Source: Agelaius tricolor | Lineage: Eukaryota; Chordata; Aves; Passeriformes; Icteridae | Direction: 5' to 3' | Length of the DNA stretch: 64,000 nt | NCBI GenBank assembly: GCA_023055355.1 | Contig: JALJCS010000001.1 | Coordinates: 100,735,381-100,799,380, forward strand | Shown: one piece after another, positions 48,298 through 60,684 of the stretch | Layout: each line of letters opens with the position of its first letter | Position numbering within the stretch: the stretch's first letter is position 1 | The notes under the pieces: model-generated | What the model was told of the DNA's origin: nothing | The model's database searches: none | The model's input: the letters and a program-made list of their open reading frames with translations, nothing else | Program-made: the position numbers and the translations under genes

Positions 48298-51200
48298 CAT
48301 TCACCCGTGACTCATTATAGCAGTGAAGTCAGCACTTTTAGGGTGACAGTCATTTTGATCTGTTTTCAATTGGCTGCTTTTGTATGAGATGAATTATGCT
48401 CAAAAAAGTACTCATTTGTCTGATTAGGTTTAAGCATACAAAAGACAACTGGCTCAGATATAGAGGATCTTACTGTAAATGCTGACATTTGGTAAGATGC
48501 ATCAGCTCTCCCAAATCCACAATTGGACATATATGAACCATTTCCAACAATCAACTTGCAGTCTAAGTACATCTGTTGCACTCAAAATAAAAAGACAATA
48601 AATTATGTAGAGATAAATAATCAAACTAGATGAATAAAACTCCTGCTAATTATCAAATAATGTTCAAATATTTTGTCCTGTAAAATAGCACAGTAAAAAA
48701 ATAATTTTACTATGAAATTAATGTAATGCTAAAAGTGTTTATTTCCTTTCAGTAGAGGGAGCTTAGGATTGCATTGGACATATGTGCTTCCCAGCTTCAT
48801 GTTTAATTATATTCATTCCAACTATAAAAAACCTTGTATCCTGAAAAGCCCCTCTTGATGCTTGATTATCATGCATTTTCAGTCATTATCAATTAACATT
48901 TTACAAAAATAATTATCTTGTATTATATTCATTAATGAAATCAATCACTTCTTTCATACAGGAAAATATCCCATTACATACCTATTTCACTTTTATGACC
49001 AAGACCAATACTCAATATAGGAACATCCAGGTCAACATTAGCAACTAAGAGAACATTAAAGCAGACATCTCAAAAAGTTAATTTCTGTTTGAAAGCCCCC
49101 ATTAAAATGATTGATGAAATCTTTGATTAAACAATAAACACTTTCGTGTAGGTGCCAAACACAAAGTGACCAAGATGTTAGGTTGACAGATGCAGTAGAT
49201 CATGTTCCAGGCCTTTTTTTTTTCTTTTCTCTTTTGACATGAGCTAGTTAACATTTCAATCACCTAGGAATTAGGAATTTTGAGTACCATTGACCACATC
49301 AGCACTAACCATTGACCTTGCCAACACAGTAGCTAAATTTCTGAAGCTGTGTACAGAACTTCTCAGTCAGCTTTACAGCAAATGTCAGTCTCCATCTCTG
49401 CATTGAAAACAGGCTATAAAGAAAATGATTCATTGTTCTCAACATTATATCTGAGCTGGGCACTGCAGTAACTAAAATGGTATTTACTCTGCTTACCTAA
49501 ATTATATAAATTAAACAGAAAACCACCGACAACAAATTGTTCAGCACTGGACCACAAGTCAAATCTTGTTTCATACATACAAGATTTTTTTTTAAGTAAG
49601 TTTGGTCAGCAATCTGTAGTCTTTAGGTTTTGTAGTATCAAAGGAAACTTTGTCTGAGCCCTGCTGTGGAATGGTATTGTGGGTTTATTGTGGTCTGAGA
49701 GTTCTGCTGGTTAGGATGTTGAATTTTAGCAGAATACTTCTCTCTTCAAATCAGATCTATTTGCAGATTAAAACCTAAAATAAAAAAAATGTCATACAAC
49801 CATATTGTTTTCTTCTGATTCAGCACACAATAAATAGTCTCAGGTGTTATTCTGAGAATAAATATCAGGATCAGAGGCTCTATGAGTGAAACTCTCTCCA
49901 AGCTCTCCCTGCAAAGAAGGGTCTCTGCTCAGTGCCCTTGATCATTTCATGATCCAAGGGTGGTCAGGCATGAGCCAGGCGTGGACAAGGTGGGACAAGG
50001 GGGGGCAGTAGCTTGGCTTGTCACCCGCTGCACTCATTGGCACCTCTGCAGCCCTGTGGAAGCAGGTATGGAAACTGCAGATGTGTCCAGGGAAATGAGC
50101 TGTGATTTAGCTCTCATAATACACCTAGCAAGCCATGACTTGTCTCACATAGCAGATTTGTAGATACAAATGGAAATTTAATCTGTCCTGTTGATCAGTT
50201 TATAAAAGTAACCTTTGTAATATGGGGGAAAAAATTCTGGTAACAAGGCTGTAACTTTGATCATGATTACCCATGTAGGTAAATATTGTGGTATTTGCAT
50301 TAGGTTATTGTGAGAGATTGAATTCCAGTACAAGGTGAAAAGTCTAGCTTCTTCTCTTTTTTTGCAGAAATTACAGCCCAAAAAGATTACTACCCTTAAA
50401 TGAGCAGAACCAAAATGTATGAAACAAGATACAGCCCACAAGAGGGGATGCATTTCAGAAACATGACTTCCTCCTACACAGGGATAAAATATTGCTATGG
50501 ATACAGCTGGTATTGCACTTCCTGCCACCACAGAGAAAGTTTATATTTCAGGGAATTTTCAAAGACAAAATAGCAAGAACATGTAAATAAAATATAAGCT
50601 CTTTGCCTTTGTATTGGATTTTTTTCCTTGGTAGGTGCTGTCATTTTCTTCAACAAAATGACAAGCCATAAAACAAGGAATTTATGTTTTCCAGAGTTAT
50701 TTGTTCCTTCTTTTATGGTTGATATATAATTCTAAAAGGTAGAAACTGTTTTCTTTGTTATTGATCTCAAAGAAGGGGTTTTTTTGGAAGCAGAAATATT
50801 TGCAACCAAACAAATAAGGCCCCTGGAAGGGCCTTGCACTGACAGTCTTCTCTGAGCTTTTCTCATGCTCTGGAAAGAGGATACAGAGAAAACTAACACA
50901 GGTGAAACATCTATGTATTAAAGAATGTAAGAAATTTGACTCCTCTGAGTTCCTATGATCCTACAATGTATTTCTGGCAAGTGAGAACCATCAGCCTTTT
51001 CCCTAACAGCTAAAAAATTGGTCAGCCTCTCACCTTGGCTGCTGCCAGCATAGTGACACGAGCTCTTTGCTAGTGTGTGCTTGCCTGGCAGGCAGCAATG
51101 TTTGTGTGCTTCTCCAGGAGGAAATGCTTCTCTGCCTGTGTGCTCAGTGCCCAGGGACTCCTAGAAACAGAAATCTGTTTCCCCAGGAGGGGAAAGGACC

Positions 51201-52740
51201 CGTCAGTTTCCAGGGCTGACTGGAGGGTTTGCAAGGACAGCAGCAAAAGCTGACACATCCAAGCAGCCACAGAGGCTGGGGAGGTGTCTGAGCTCTTAGG
51301 CACACAGTTTTCTTGCCACTTAATTCACATTTACACAATAATTCTCACAACTGGAAGGGGCAAAACTATGTTTTTAAATAAAACCCTGACCTTTGCAGAC
51401 ATGATGACATTTGACAAAGGGAACATGCCTTTTTCTTAGCATTTTTCAAGCCTTGATTACAGTGTGTTTTATATAGTCCAAAGTTTCTAGGAGAGAGAGA
51501 GAAAAAGGAAAGAAAGGGAGGAAGCAAATATATTTTTAAATATACAGACAAATTTGAACACAAATGCTGCATATATAGCTGGATTTAGAAATTAAAATTG
51601 GAGAGGGCCTCTGAAGTCATTAAGACAAATCCCCTCCTGTCACACACATTTTACTTTATGTTAGCACAGAAGCCTATTCACATGCAGTAACTCTGTTGAT
51701 CAGAGCTGTATATTAGACATTCTTCTCATCACATATCTATTGACTAATGCAGATATACTGATTATTTCCCTCCTACTTTCAGCGGTATGAAGGAAAAGTG
51801 AGTTATGTAAAGCTCCCAGTAATTAAATTTTCTTGAACTAGTGAGCTAGCACATCAAAAGATAGAATGACCACAAACTATAATGTGTTCCACTCCTAACT
51901 ATTTTCTTTACATTTCTAATGCAAAGCAAGGATCTTGTTAAATTAAAACAGGTTTGCTTGAATAAATTTAATTAGGTTCACACAGCATGTTATTTCTCAT
52001 TTTCACAACTTTCATGTCTAACTCTGTCGCCTCTTTAATTTTTATTGTTAGGGTGTGGTTTTTTCTCTAAGTTTCCAGCTTTTGGTGTTGTATTTACAAA
52101 GAACGGCCACTAGAGTGCTGCAAGTATCCATTGAAGCTGCAGTTGAGTACATTTACCATCCGTATTTCAGTTTCAGACATACTTTTTATATATATTTATC
52201 ATATACACATTTTCTTTTAAAGTAGAACTTGGTGCTAAGTAAAGACCTAGAAAACTTTAAAATGTCTATGTATATAAGCTAGCTCAGATCTGATACTTTT
52301 GTGTGTATGGAAAAGATGCAAATGACAGCTTACCACGTAGTTTACAATTCCATAATAGTTTAAAGGATTGGCAGTTACATTATGTACACCATTGTGATTT
52401 AAAGGGTTACCAAGTAACCACTTTTAAGTACCCATTTCCTTGTTTAAGCGGTCTGTAGCATTACTGATGCAACTATAATGTGAGTGCCTCAGGTCTGTTG
52501 TCAGTTTCTGAATTGAGACTAACAGACGATACAGAAAAAACTTGTTTCTGAACATTGTTTGAGGGCTAAAGTGAAAATCATCATAGAAATCTCAGTCCTT
52601 ACTCAAAGTTTTGGCCAAATCTGTTAAACAGAACTAGTCCAAGAAGGAGTCACAATTTTCTGGGCCAAAAGGGATACACTTTCCTTCCCTGGGATAAGCA
52701 CTGCATCCAATGAAAGAGGACCCACTCACCCTTGACATAA
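48295..52740. other. Mostly unique stretch; motif-rich interval, small hairpin and GC-rich block
   Basis: No gene was supported in 4.4 kb. 49101-49190 carries a PBX/HOX-like TGATTGAT, a SOX/FOX-like 'acaataaaca' and a MEIS-like 'ttgacaga'. 49935-49960 is an imperfect hairpin (cccttgatca / tgatccaaggg). 51010-51310 is a GC-richer block of unknown origin with short overlapping open frames. Confidence 0.45.
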
Positions 52741-53537
52741 CATAGAATCATGAAATCATAGATTTATAGAATCATAGAATCATGGAACCATAGAATGCTG
52801 TGCATTGAAAGGGACTTTAAAGATCTTCTAGTTCCAGCCCCCATGCCATGGGGAGGGACACTTTCCACTAGACTGGATTGCTCGAAGCCCCATCCAACCT
52901 GGCCCTTCCAGCAATGGGGCATCCAAAACTTCTCTGGGCAACCTGTTCCTCAGACAGACCTCTCTGTCTGTCTGTTCTAAACAAATTCTCTTTCAATTTA
53001 AGGCCACTCTCCCTTGTTATATTACTAGAGACCCTTTTAAAGGGTCCCTGACAGGTTTCTTTGGGGTCTCTTCAGGTACTGGAAGGGTCTATAAGCTGGA
53101 ACTGTCTCTTCCCCCAGCTGTACAACCTCAGTTCTCCCAGCCTGTCTCCACAGGAGAGATGCTCCAGGCCTTGCATCACCTTTGTGGCCACCTCTGGACT
53201 CACTCCTATGATCCACATTCCTTTTATATTGAGGGCCCCAGAGCTGGATGCAGCACTGCAGGTGGGGTCTCACCAGAGCAGAGCAGAGGGGCAGAATCCC
53301 CTCCCTGGCCCTGCTGGCCACGCTGCTTTTGGTGCAACCCAGGAGACAACTGACCCTCTGGGCTGGGAGTGCACATTGCTGGGTCTTGTCCAGACTCATT
53401 ATCAACACCCCAAATCCTCCTCAGCAGAGCTACTCTCAATCTATTCTCCACCCAGCCTGTGTTGTACTTGGAGTTGCTTTGATCCACATGCAGAGCCTCA
53501 CTGGCCTCTTGAACACCACGAGGTTTTCATGGGCTCT
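52741..53537 (-). mobile_element. CR1 LINE, about 800 bp, with 3' tail repeats and RT remnant
   Basis: Minus orientation. The left edge 52741-52795 is an expanded 3' tail made of 'atcatagaatc'-type units. Then come 'ttctagttccagccccc', 'gccccatccaacctggcc', 'ctctgggcaacctgttcct' and 'cccagcctgtctccacagg'. On the minus strand from about 53390 to 53220 the C-terminal CR1 pol protein is readable: 'QQCALPAQRVSCLLGCTKSS', 'ASRAREGILPLCSALVRPHL' and 'CCIQLWGPQYKRNVD'. The 5' truncation is near 'ccacgaggttttcatggg'. The RT tract is open but incomplete, so the element cannot be autonomous. It is the best preserved CR1 in the window. Confidence 0.94.
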
Positions 53538-56500
53538 TAGCACCCTGCTTGTTCTTCCCTGCCTGTGATTAGTTCCTTTATAGCAGGAGGAATAGTAGCC
53601 TGAATGGGAGAGATGATAGGAGCCCCTTTGCTGTAGCCTATTAAGTGTTGAGGAGAAGCCAAGGGCCATCTCATGTTTCTGTGGTTTTAAGGTTGACCTT
53701 GGCCTGCTCTAGTACAGCAGAAGCTGTCTTGGTCAGACTCCTTCATAACCAGAAGCAAGCGGAAGGAACTGAAATTAAAAAACAAAATTTAAAAAGCAGG
53801 CAAAATCTGCTTGAGCTACTACACTTCTGACAGTCTAGTTTAACTTATTCTAAAAGAGATATAAAAACATCACTTTAAAGCTAGCCAAAGACAAAGCCGA
53901 AGTATAATAATACTCAAAGGTTAAGAAGGGAAAGATTAAAGGTGGGAAGTCTTATCAGAAAGAAGCTGATACTGGGGTGAAGATGAAAACCGAGCACTTC
54001 CAGCTTGCTCTGAGGAATATATCAGGATACAGCACAGAAAAGGGAAAGACTGGTGGGACAAATAGATTAACAAATGAAGTAACAATTAAATAATTAGAAA
54101 AACTGGCATTGCAAAGCGCTGTTACAAGTGAAAGCTTAAAAAATCCTTGCAAGATCTTGAGAGACGAGGACAACTGAGGTCACTGTAACTATGACGACCA
54201 GCAAAATGGACAGAGGAAAAGAACAGGCAAAGAAAACTGAAACCAGGATGATTTGACACACACACATGCTCTTTCTGATCACTCAGGGGAAAAGGAGAGT
54301 GGAATGAAGGTGAAAAAGCACTTCAACGGTAAGCAGAGACAGGCAGGGTTTCTTTTGCCTTCTTCCTTTGGTTGGTATTAAATTCCTTTCCGTTTCACAC
54401 CTTCCATCCTAAATTGGCAGTGTCAAATTCTGCTTAAAGATAATGAAGGATGTGTTTTCAAAGTATTCAGTATTTAATATCCCTTTTAAATGTCACTGTG
54501 TTCCAGGAATTTCTAATATTGCTAAGTTTTTCATCATCCTTATTTTTTTTTCCCCTTTTATACTTACCTTACGTGGTAAACTCAAAGACCAAGTATAGAA
54601 ATGTCTGGAAATCCCCAAATATCAGCTATTGCAAACACATGGATTCATAATGATTTACCTAATCACCAATGTGGAATTAATCCATGTAAACCTATGAGAA
54701 CGGTTTGGCTCAGGTGGTAATACCCGTACATCAAATTCTTCTTTCATGCAAGTGCATGCCAGCTCATTGACTGATGTCATACTATTGATTTGTCCTTTCA
54801 GGAAATTTGTATTTTAAGTGATTTCATATTTTAATGCAGAATATAATCATCAGTGATTGTGGTGAATAAGGGAAAGTGAAATAAATAGAAATGCTCTATG
54901 TCCTAAGGAAGGACCAGAGGGAATCTATGACCCTGATAAAGAGAAGAAACTTTTTACAGCTGCATGAACACCTGTGCAATGAAAGACATCTTGTCTGAGC
55001 AAAACATGCATGGTCTCTGGAAGGGCTGGATCTTCAAAGGATCCAGCACCCTTGTTGATACTTCCTGAAACCACAATACACAGCTTTACTCAGGTGCAGC
55101 TTTGAGTGCCAATCTGGTCTCTTGCAAGACAACCAGTGCTCAGATAAATCAATCAAACTTTTTCAGTGCTTGTGCTAAACTTCTGCTCAGAGGAAAGCAA
55201 TGTGTTTACCTTATTGTGCTGTGTCTGCTGTGAGAAGTGGGGTTAACTTTGATCTCTACACTATGTTTTTATAGGTAATGCAAAGTCCAGAATGTGAAGG
55301 GGTAGTGACACGAAAAAATAGGACTAAACAAGCAGAGGTCTTCTCACAGGTTATTTATTGTAGACTTTAAATTATTGCACCAATGAAATAGTTGTGTAAA
55401 ACTTCAGGGGATTTTTACTTCAGTGGCAAAGAGTGACAAGATCTTGTCTGTATGCATTTAAGACCCTATCTATATCCCTTTGAATAACATAAGCAATTCA
55501 TCTGTTGCATTTGGCAAAAACCAGAAGGGGTAGTCTGGTGAGAATAAAGGAAAAGTTATCTTTTTCCTTTTAATAGACATTAGTTGAAAGTCCAAGCACT
55601 CTGTAGACTCCTCTCTTAATACCCAAAGTGGCTTAAATTGTCTGACATTTTACACACAGCTGAATTTCACTTCAGGTACACCAGGAGAGCGAGAAGGAAG
55701 AACCAAGGATCAGGAAAAGTGTGTTGAGAATTTCATGGTGATTTGCAAGCAAGTCTGCAGACAACACTTTAGGGCCAAAGCTGTATTTGTTAGCACTTGC
55801 ATCTATATGTGGATAATTCTCAAAACTGGTTCTATTCTAAACACCTCCCTTCATGCCAAGATTTTATTTGATATGCTTCTTAGCAATGCTCAGAGATGAG
55901 CACCGATAAAACAGATTTTTCCCTTTACCCCTACTTATGTCTGTTACCTTCTTTTCTGTTCTCAGCAGAGCTCCTGGGACTGTAATAGAGGGATCATTAT
56001 TAAAAAGAAAATCTCCTTAGATATCCTGCTCTATATTGCATTGAACAATTCTGGAAGATTCAGTCACTAAGGAAAAACTTTAGATACTTCAAGTCTCTCT
56101 GATTTCCCAAAAGCCGAGTACTTTCATATCTATTCAGAACAGTGATGCAAAGACTATTGTTAGTCTTCATTTTGACCATATCACCTCTTACAGTGTATTG
56201 CTTCACCCATTCTTTCAGTTTTATAATGTAAAACATAACAGGTTTTTTCATTTTCAGGGTCTTCCATGATCTCTCCTCTCCTATCTATCATTTCACATTC
56301 ACCATGAAGATGTCAGCCCTGTCCCTGAATCTTTCACCCATCTCATTTTTCAAACAATTTTTTTTCAAAATATCTTCCTTTCTTCTTCCCCAGTGTTTAA
56401 AATGAACTCCCTGACAATACCTACAATAAAACTTTCCTGCTTTTTTTTTTAAAGTCCCTTAAACATCTCTTTTTGGAATAATAAATGAAGGATTTTCACT

Positions 56501-58246
56501 ATACCTAGGTACATTACTACTATGTAAAGCTCTAAAGCTTCTTCTTTTCCTCTGATTTTATTTCTCTGTCTATGTACATTATTTCTTACTTTCAATTTTT
56601 TAATTTCTGATCTGTGGCACTAAGATCATTTCTGTTCAGGGCTTTCACCAGGCTTAGAATGATGCAGTCCTGGATGTGATGCTGAGCTGTGACTAGAAAA
56701 ACAAACCAAAAAAAACAAAACCTATGGTAGAAGAACTATCTTTGAAGAAAGAGTTTCTTATGTTTTCTAGGGAAAAAAAAAAGAAGAGTCATTTTCTGAG
56801 ACCCAAAATGCACAATAATTAAGAAGTTACAGTTGCTTACACTCAGAGTGGGAAATGTATCTTCATGTAGCTGATTAATTTACTTCAGCTTTTGTGGGTG
56901 TATACACCTGCTGAATAGCTATTCCAGAATGCCCAGTACCTACTTCAGCAAAAAGCCTCCAAGAGACTTATATTTTTAAAGTTTCTATTACTAGGTTTTA
57001 GATTTGTGTGGTCAAGAAATTACATCAAAGGTCAAACAGTTCATTGCTACAATAACATTGTTTTTAGAAGGTCTGGGGAAATGAAGGGCCCCATAGCAGA
57101 GTCAGTTAAATCTCTCTTTGTGACACAGTAATCACAGAGAGACCTGTTGGCCCTGTTGACTGCAGAGGATGGGAAAGGCTTCAGTTCCCAGCAGTATTTT
57201 CTGGATCACAATGCATTATTTTTTCTGAAAAGTAGAAGTAAAATTTGGTACATTTTCTTCCACAGACACCCTCACATAGCACAAAATTTGATTTTGTGAC
57301 AAAAAATACATAAATATGCCATCAAATCACTAATCAGGAAATGCTAAACAAAAACTAAGGACCAGTAAAAAAGGAAACACTAAATGGGAAGCCAGCAGTA
57401 AGAACTCAGTAGCCATTGAACATCTACAAGCATTACTGCGTGACAAAAAAAGGTAATATTTATTAAATCCATTTTGTTGACAAAGGATAAAAATAAGATT
57501 AAAGTACACTTATATTTCTAATACAATACAAAAAACGAGAAGTAAAATCATATGGCTTTATAAATAAAGGAAGAATTTTTTTCTGAATGTGCAAATTATT
57601 TTACCATTGCTCTATTCTTGCAACCAAATCTAAGAAAATGACTCATTGTTATATTCTACATTCTGCAACATTTTCTTAATTAGGATTCCATTTTAGTTCC
57701 ATCTCATTAAAAACAGAGCCATCTTTTACAGAAGAGATGTTTGATCCTGTAAACACTTCCTTCATGCATAGACCCACTGAATTCCAGCAAAATGTTCAGG
57801 ACCAGACTAAAATAGAATTTTTTTGATCAATAGACAAACATAATAATAATAGAAAAGGCCTAATTCCAAGATAGATAAGCCACAAATGTTTTTTTGTAGT
57901 AACAGTAATTAACACAGAAATACAGTTGAAATAATCTTTGCAACATAACATCATTTTAGCAGCTTGTAGTCTTACAACTTTGTTAAATTCCCTTTTGCTA
58001 GTGCCTCATAACATTTTACAGTTCTATTTTCTTGTGAAGATTGGAAAAACAGTGGGGGGATTTATTTAAACAGTCATAATGTTGAAATCAAGTAAAATAT
58101 GGGGTTTAATACACTAGTGTAACCCAACCAATGAAATGTTTGCTGCCTCAGCCATGAATTTCTTCTCTAGGATTTACAGACATGCTGAGAGTTTCTTTAC
58201 TGAATGGCAATTAGTCCAGGTCCTCCTGATGTTCATCCTGTCTGTC
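53538..58246. other. AT-rich stretch, no gene seen
   Basis: About 4.7 kb without a supported gene or transposon. A small perfect inverted repeat lies at 55025-55047 (gctggatc / gatccagc, 7-nt loop). The first 250 bp after the CR1 are less AT-rich but unidentified. Confidence 0.5.
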
Positions 58247-58639
58247 AACACCTGTGATGGTGTTCGCAGGGTCTTAGGATGAGGGAAAAGATGAGAATGT
58301 TGACTCTATGTTTCAGAAGGGTGTATTTATTATTTTATGATATTTATTATAATAAACTATACTAAAAGAATAGAAGAAAGGATTTCATCAGAAGGCTAGC
58401 TAAGAATAGAAAAAGAATGATAACAAAGGCTTGTGACTGACTGAGACAGTCCGGACAGCTGGACTGTGATTGGTCATTAATTAGAAACAACTACATGAGA
58501 CCAATCACAGATCCACTTGTTACATTCTACAGCAGCAGATAATTATTGTTTACAGTTTGTTCTTGAAGCCTCTCAGCTTCTCAAGAAAAAAAAATCCTAA
58601 AGAAAGGATTTTTCAGAAAATATCATAGCTACAAACACC
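58247..58639 (-). mobile_element. ERVK-type solo LTR (381 bp) with 6-bp target duplication
   Basis: The LTR body is 58253-58633, beginning 'tgtgatggtgttcgcagggt' and ending 'catagctaca' on the plus strand. It is flanked by 'aacacc' at 58247-58252 and 58634-58639. TG...CA termini plus a 6-bp duplication fit class II (ERVK) integration. Read on the minus strand it has CCAAT-type motifs ('gattggtc', 'gaccaatcac'), then AATAAA signals near 58350-58320, then a short R/U5 ending 'gcgaacaccatcaca', which sets the orientation. The sequence is one I know as a frequent songbird LTR family. No internal retroviral sequence is adjacent. Confidence 0.86.
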
Positions 58640-58929
58640 TGTCCAACCTGCAGCGAAGGAGTGACTTCATCAGGGCACACGTACAAACTTCTGCTGGCCT
58701 TAGTCTGGGGACCTTGAGTCCTGGTGTGTGCCTGGCCCTGTCACCACATGGGCACGTCCCACCAGGGAACTGCATCTAGAGCTGGTGGCTCCTCCAGCCC
58801 TGCCACGTGCCAGGTCTGGCACGGGGCACACACATGCTGCCCTCCCCATCTGCCGTGCGCTTCTGGGCTGCACCTTCACAGACAGCCAAGAGAAATTGTG
58901 TGGGTGCTGGCCAAGCTGGTGAACAGCAC
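58640..58929. other. GC-rich block of unknown origin between LTR and SINE
   Basis: About 290 bp, clearly richer in GC than its surroundings ('gccacgtgccaggtctggca', 'ctccccatctgccgtgcgc'). Two overlapping plus-strand frames stay open for 64 and 85 codons, without similarity I recognise. It could be an unidentified repeat or a CpG-containing remnant. Confidence 0.5.
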
Positions 58930-59062
58930 TGAGATTGGCTCAGCTGCTTGGGGCATGGTCCTAATAGTGCCAGGGTTTTGATCCTTGTATGGGCTGCTCA
59001 CTTAGGAGTTGGATTCAATGATCCTTATGGGTGGTTTCCAACTCACAATACTGTGTGGTCAT
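58930..59062 (+). mobile_element. tRNA-Ile-derived SINE with CR1-like tail (TguSINE1 type)
   Basis: The head resembles tRNA-Ile: an A-box-like 'tggctcagctgctt' from 58936, an anticodon arm 'tggtcctaatagtgcca' with AAT at 58963-58965, and a B-box-like 'gggttttgatcc' at 58973-58984, then 'ttgtatgggc' where the tRNA acceptor side would close. The B box has one extra T compared with GGGTTCGATCC. Directly after comes a CR1-type 3' tail: 'ggagttggattcaatgatcc', 'ttatgggtggtttccaactc', 'acaatactgtg'. The tail lets such SINEs use the CR1 machinery. This head-tail combination is what was described from zebra finch as TguSINE1. The copy is diverged and is not a functional tRNA gene. Confidence 0.82.
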
Positions 59063-59189
59063 AAGAAGCTGTGCTGAGCTGATATATATGATCGCTTCAA
59101 GCTAGGTCTTATGAGCTCTCAGAAAAATATATCACACCCAAGATAGCTCAGCTGCTTCAGATGGCATAAAATTAGCAGGATGGCTTCTG

Positions 59190-59521
59190 TGGAAGTGTTG
59201 GAAACAGAAAAGTTTTAATAAAAGGCAAAATAACAAAGCTCTTTACAGAGGAAAACCAAGCTAGGGGAAGAGGTTCTTGCTCCTGGTAAAACACCTCACA
59301 AAAGCGATTTGTTTCTTTGTTTTCTTCTTTTTCTAGTAAATTGCTTAGGCGGGACTTTTTGGCTTCTGTCCAATTGGCTATCCTGAAGTTTGAGGTGAAG
59401 TCTTCAAGGTCTTATGAGGTATCTTTTTACCTAATTGAGGAGAGAAACTTCTGGACTTTTTTCTTTTATAGGAGACAAAGGACAGTTTTGTCACTCTGTC
59501 AACAGGAGGCACATTCCTACA
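59190..59521 (-). mobile_element. Probable songbird LTR (~330 bp)
   Basis: Plus-strand edges are 'tgtggaagtgttggaaacag' and 'ggaggcacattcctaca', so TG...CA. Inside are 'cctcacaaaagcgatttg', 'cttaggcgggactttttggc' and 'ctgtccaattggctatcctg', a combination I recall from songbird LTRs. Minus orientation is inferred from ATTAAA near the left end followed by a short terminal segment, and from the CCAAT-like motif near 59370. No target duplication was seen. A 118-codon frame (59317-59673) starts inside it and ends in an A-run; I do not call it. Confidence 0.5.
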
Positions 59522-60195
59522 CTGAGTCTTGGAAAGGCACTCTCACTTTTTACAGTGCAGATAGACTTAATTACTATCATTTCATGCTATTGCATCAGTA
59601 TAATGGAGGACAGAATGCAGACTCCAAGTCACTAAATAGAATGAACACTGCTTTTTTCAAAAAAAAAAAATAGGGCAATAGAGCTTGAGTAAATATGATA
59701 GGTTCATAATTACATTTCAAACTAAAGATAACAGCTACAAAAAGCTATGAATTTGTTTACAGTTATAAACAGCAGTTTTAAACACCAATTTGGGCAAGTC
59801 TTCCTGTAAAAGAGAAGAACCAAGACTTAGTTCAGGATGGTGTTTAACCACATGCATAACATTTAATTTTAACCTCACAAATAAATGCTTTGTATTTTTA
59901 GAATCTAAGTGAGAAAAGAAAAAAATCAACAAAAAATAGTTGAAATATTCTTCTTTGACTTTCTTTCTTTTTTTCTTTTTCTTTTTATTTGGAAATATGT
60001 TAAGCAGCCCTGCATTATGGAATTGAGTATTTTTTACAAAGTCTGTCAAACTAAGCAAACAGAAACAAGAAGGCTTGTCTCCTGTAGAAATGCCTGCACT
60101 GCATGATTTATTTGAAGGTAACCACTGAGTCACCTTCCCAAAGAACTTGACTGTTCACAAATAAATTTTTTGTCTTTAATCCTTATTCTCATCAT
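59522..60195. other. AT-rich stretch, no gene seen
   Basis: About 670 bp. It contains an A-run at about 59659-59671 and a pyrimidine-rich tract at 59950-59990. No gene or element was recognised. Confidence 0.5.
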
Positions 60196-60535
60196 CAGAG
60201 GGCTTCTCTGGTGTCACTTGTTCATTTGCTTGTTGGTAGATGTGGCTCTCCTCCCCTGAGCTAACCACTTCCAGCAAGAGCCAGGAGAGCAGCTTGATGG
60301 CCCTGCTGCCTGCTGGGTGGGCCCAGCCCCAGGGATGCCTTGAGAACAAAGGACAGAAAGGTGCCAGAAGGCAGAGCAGCTGCTGACACCAGCAAGGCAT
60401 CCCAAATCTTTTAAACTGTGGTGAGAAGCAAACCCCACAGGAGAGAAGATCAGTGGGCTGTTCCTGAGCCCACACCAGAGCAGGATGATTATGGCTCTCT
60501 GCCTTGTGATTCCACTGCCACACACTTCACTAATA
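60196..60535. other. GC-rich block of unknown origin
   Basis: About 340 bp with higher GC ('ctgctgggtgggcccagccc' near 60307) and two overlapping minus-strand open frames of 108 and 115 codons. Neither protein is recognised, and there is no promoter, splice context or poly(A) tail that I can identify. It may be an uncatalogued repeat or a diverged LTR. Confidence 0.4.
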
Positions 60536-60684
60536 TGCAAATGTAGTTAAGTGTGGCCAAATAGGCTCCGAGAAAATATCAAAAAGGACAAAAAAGCAAT
60601 TCTGAATGTGCTCCTATGTCTATTACCTGTAATATTTAGATGCTTGAAAGGCCATTACTGGCTTGGGAATAATTAACTAATTTA

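Noticed and set aside
58930..58992. Possible tRNA-Ile gene
   Set aside because: The acceptor arms do not pair properly, the B box has an extra base and a CR1-like tail follows directly, so it is a SINE head.
59317..59673. 118-codon plus-strand open frame ending in lysines
   Set aside because: It begins inside a probable LTR and ends by reading through an A-run; no similarity was recognised.
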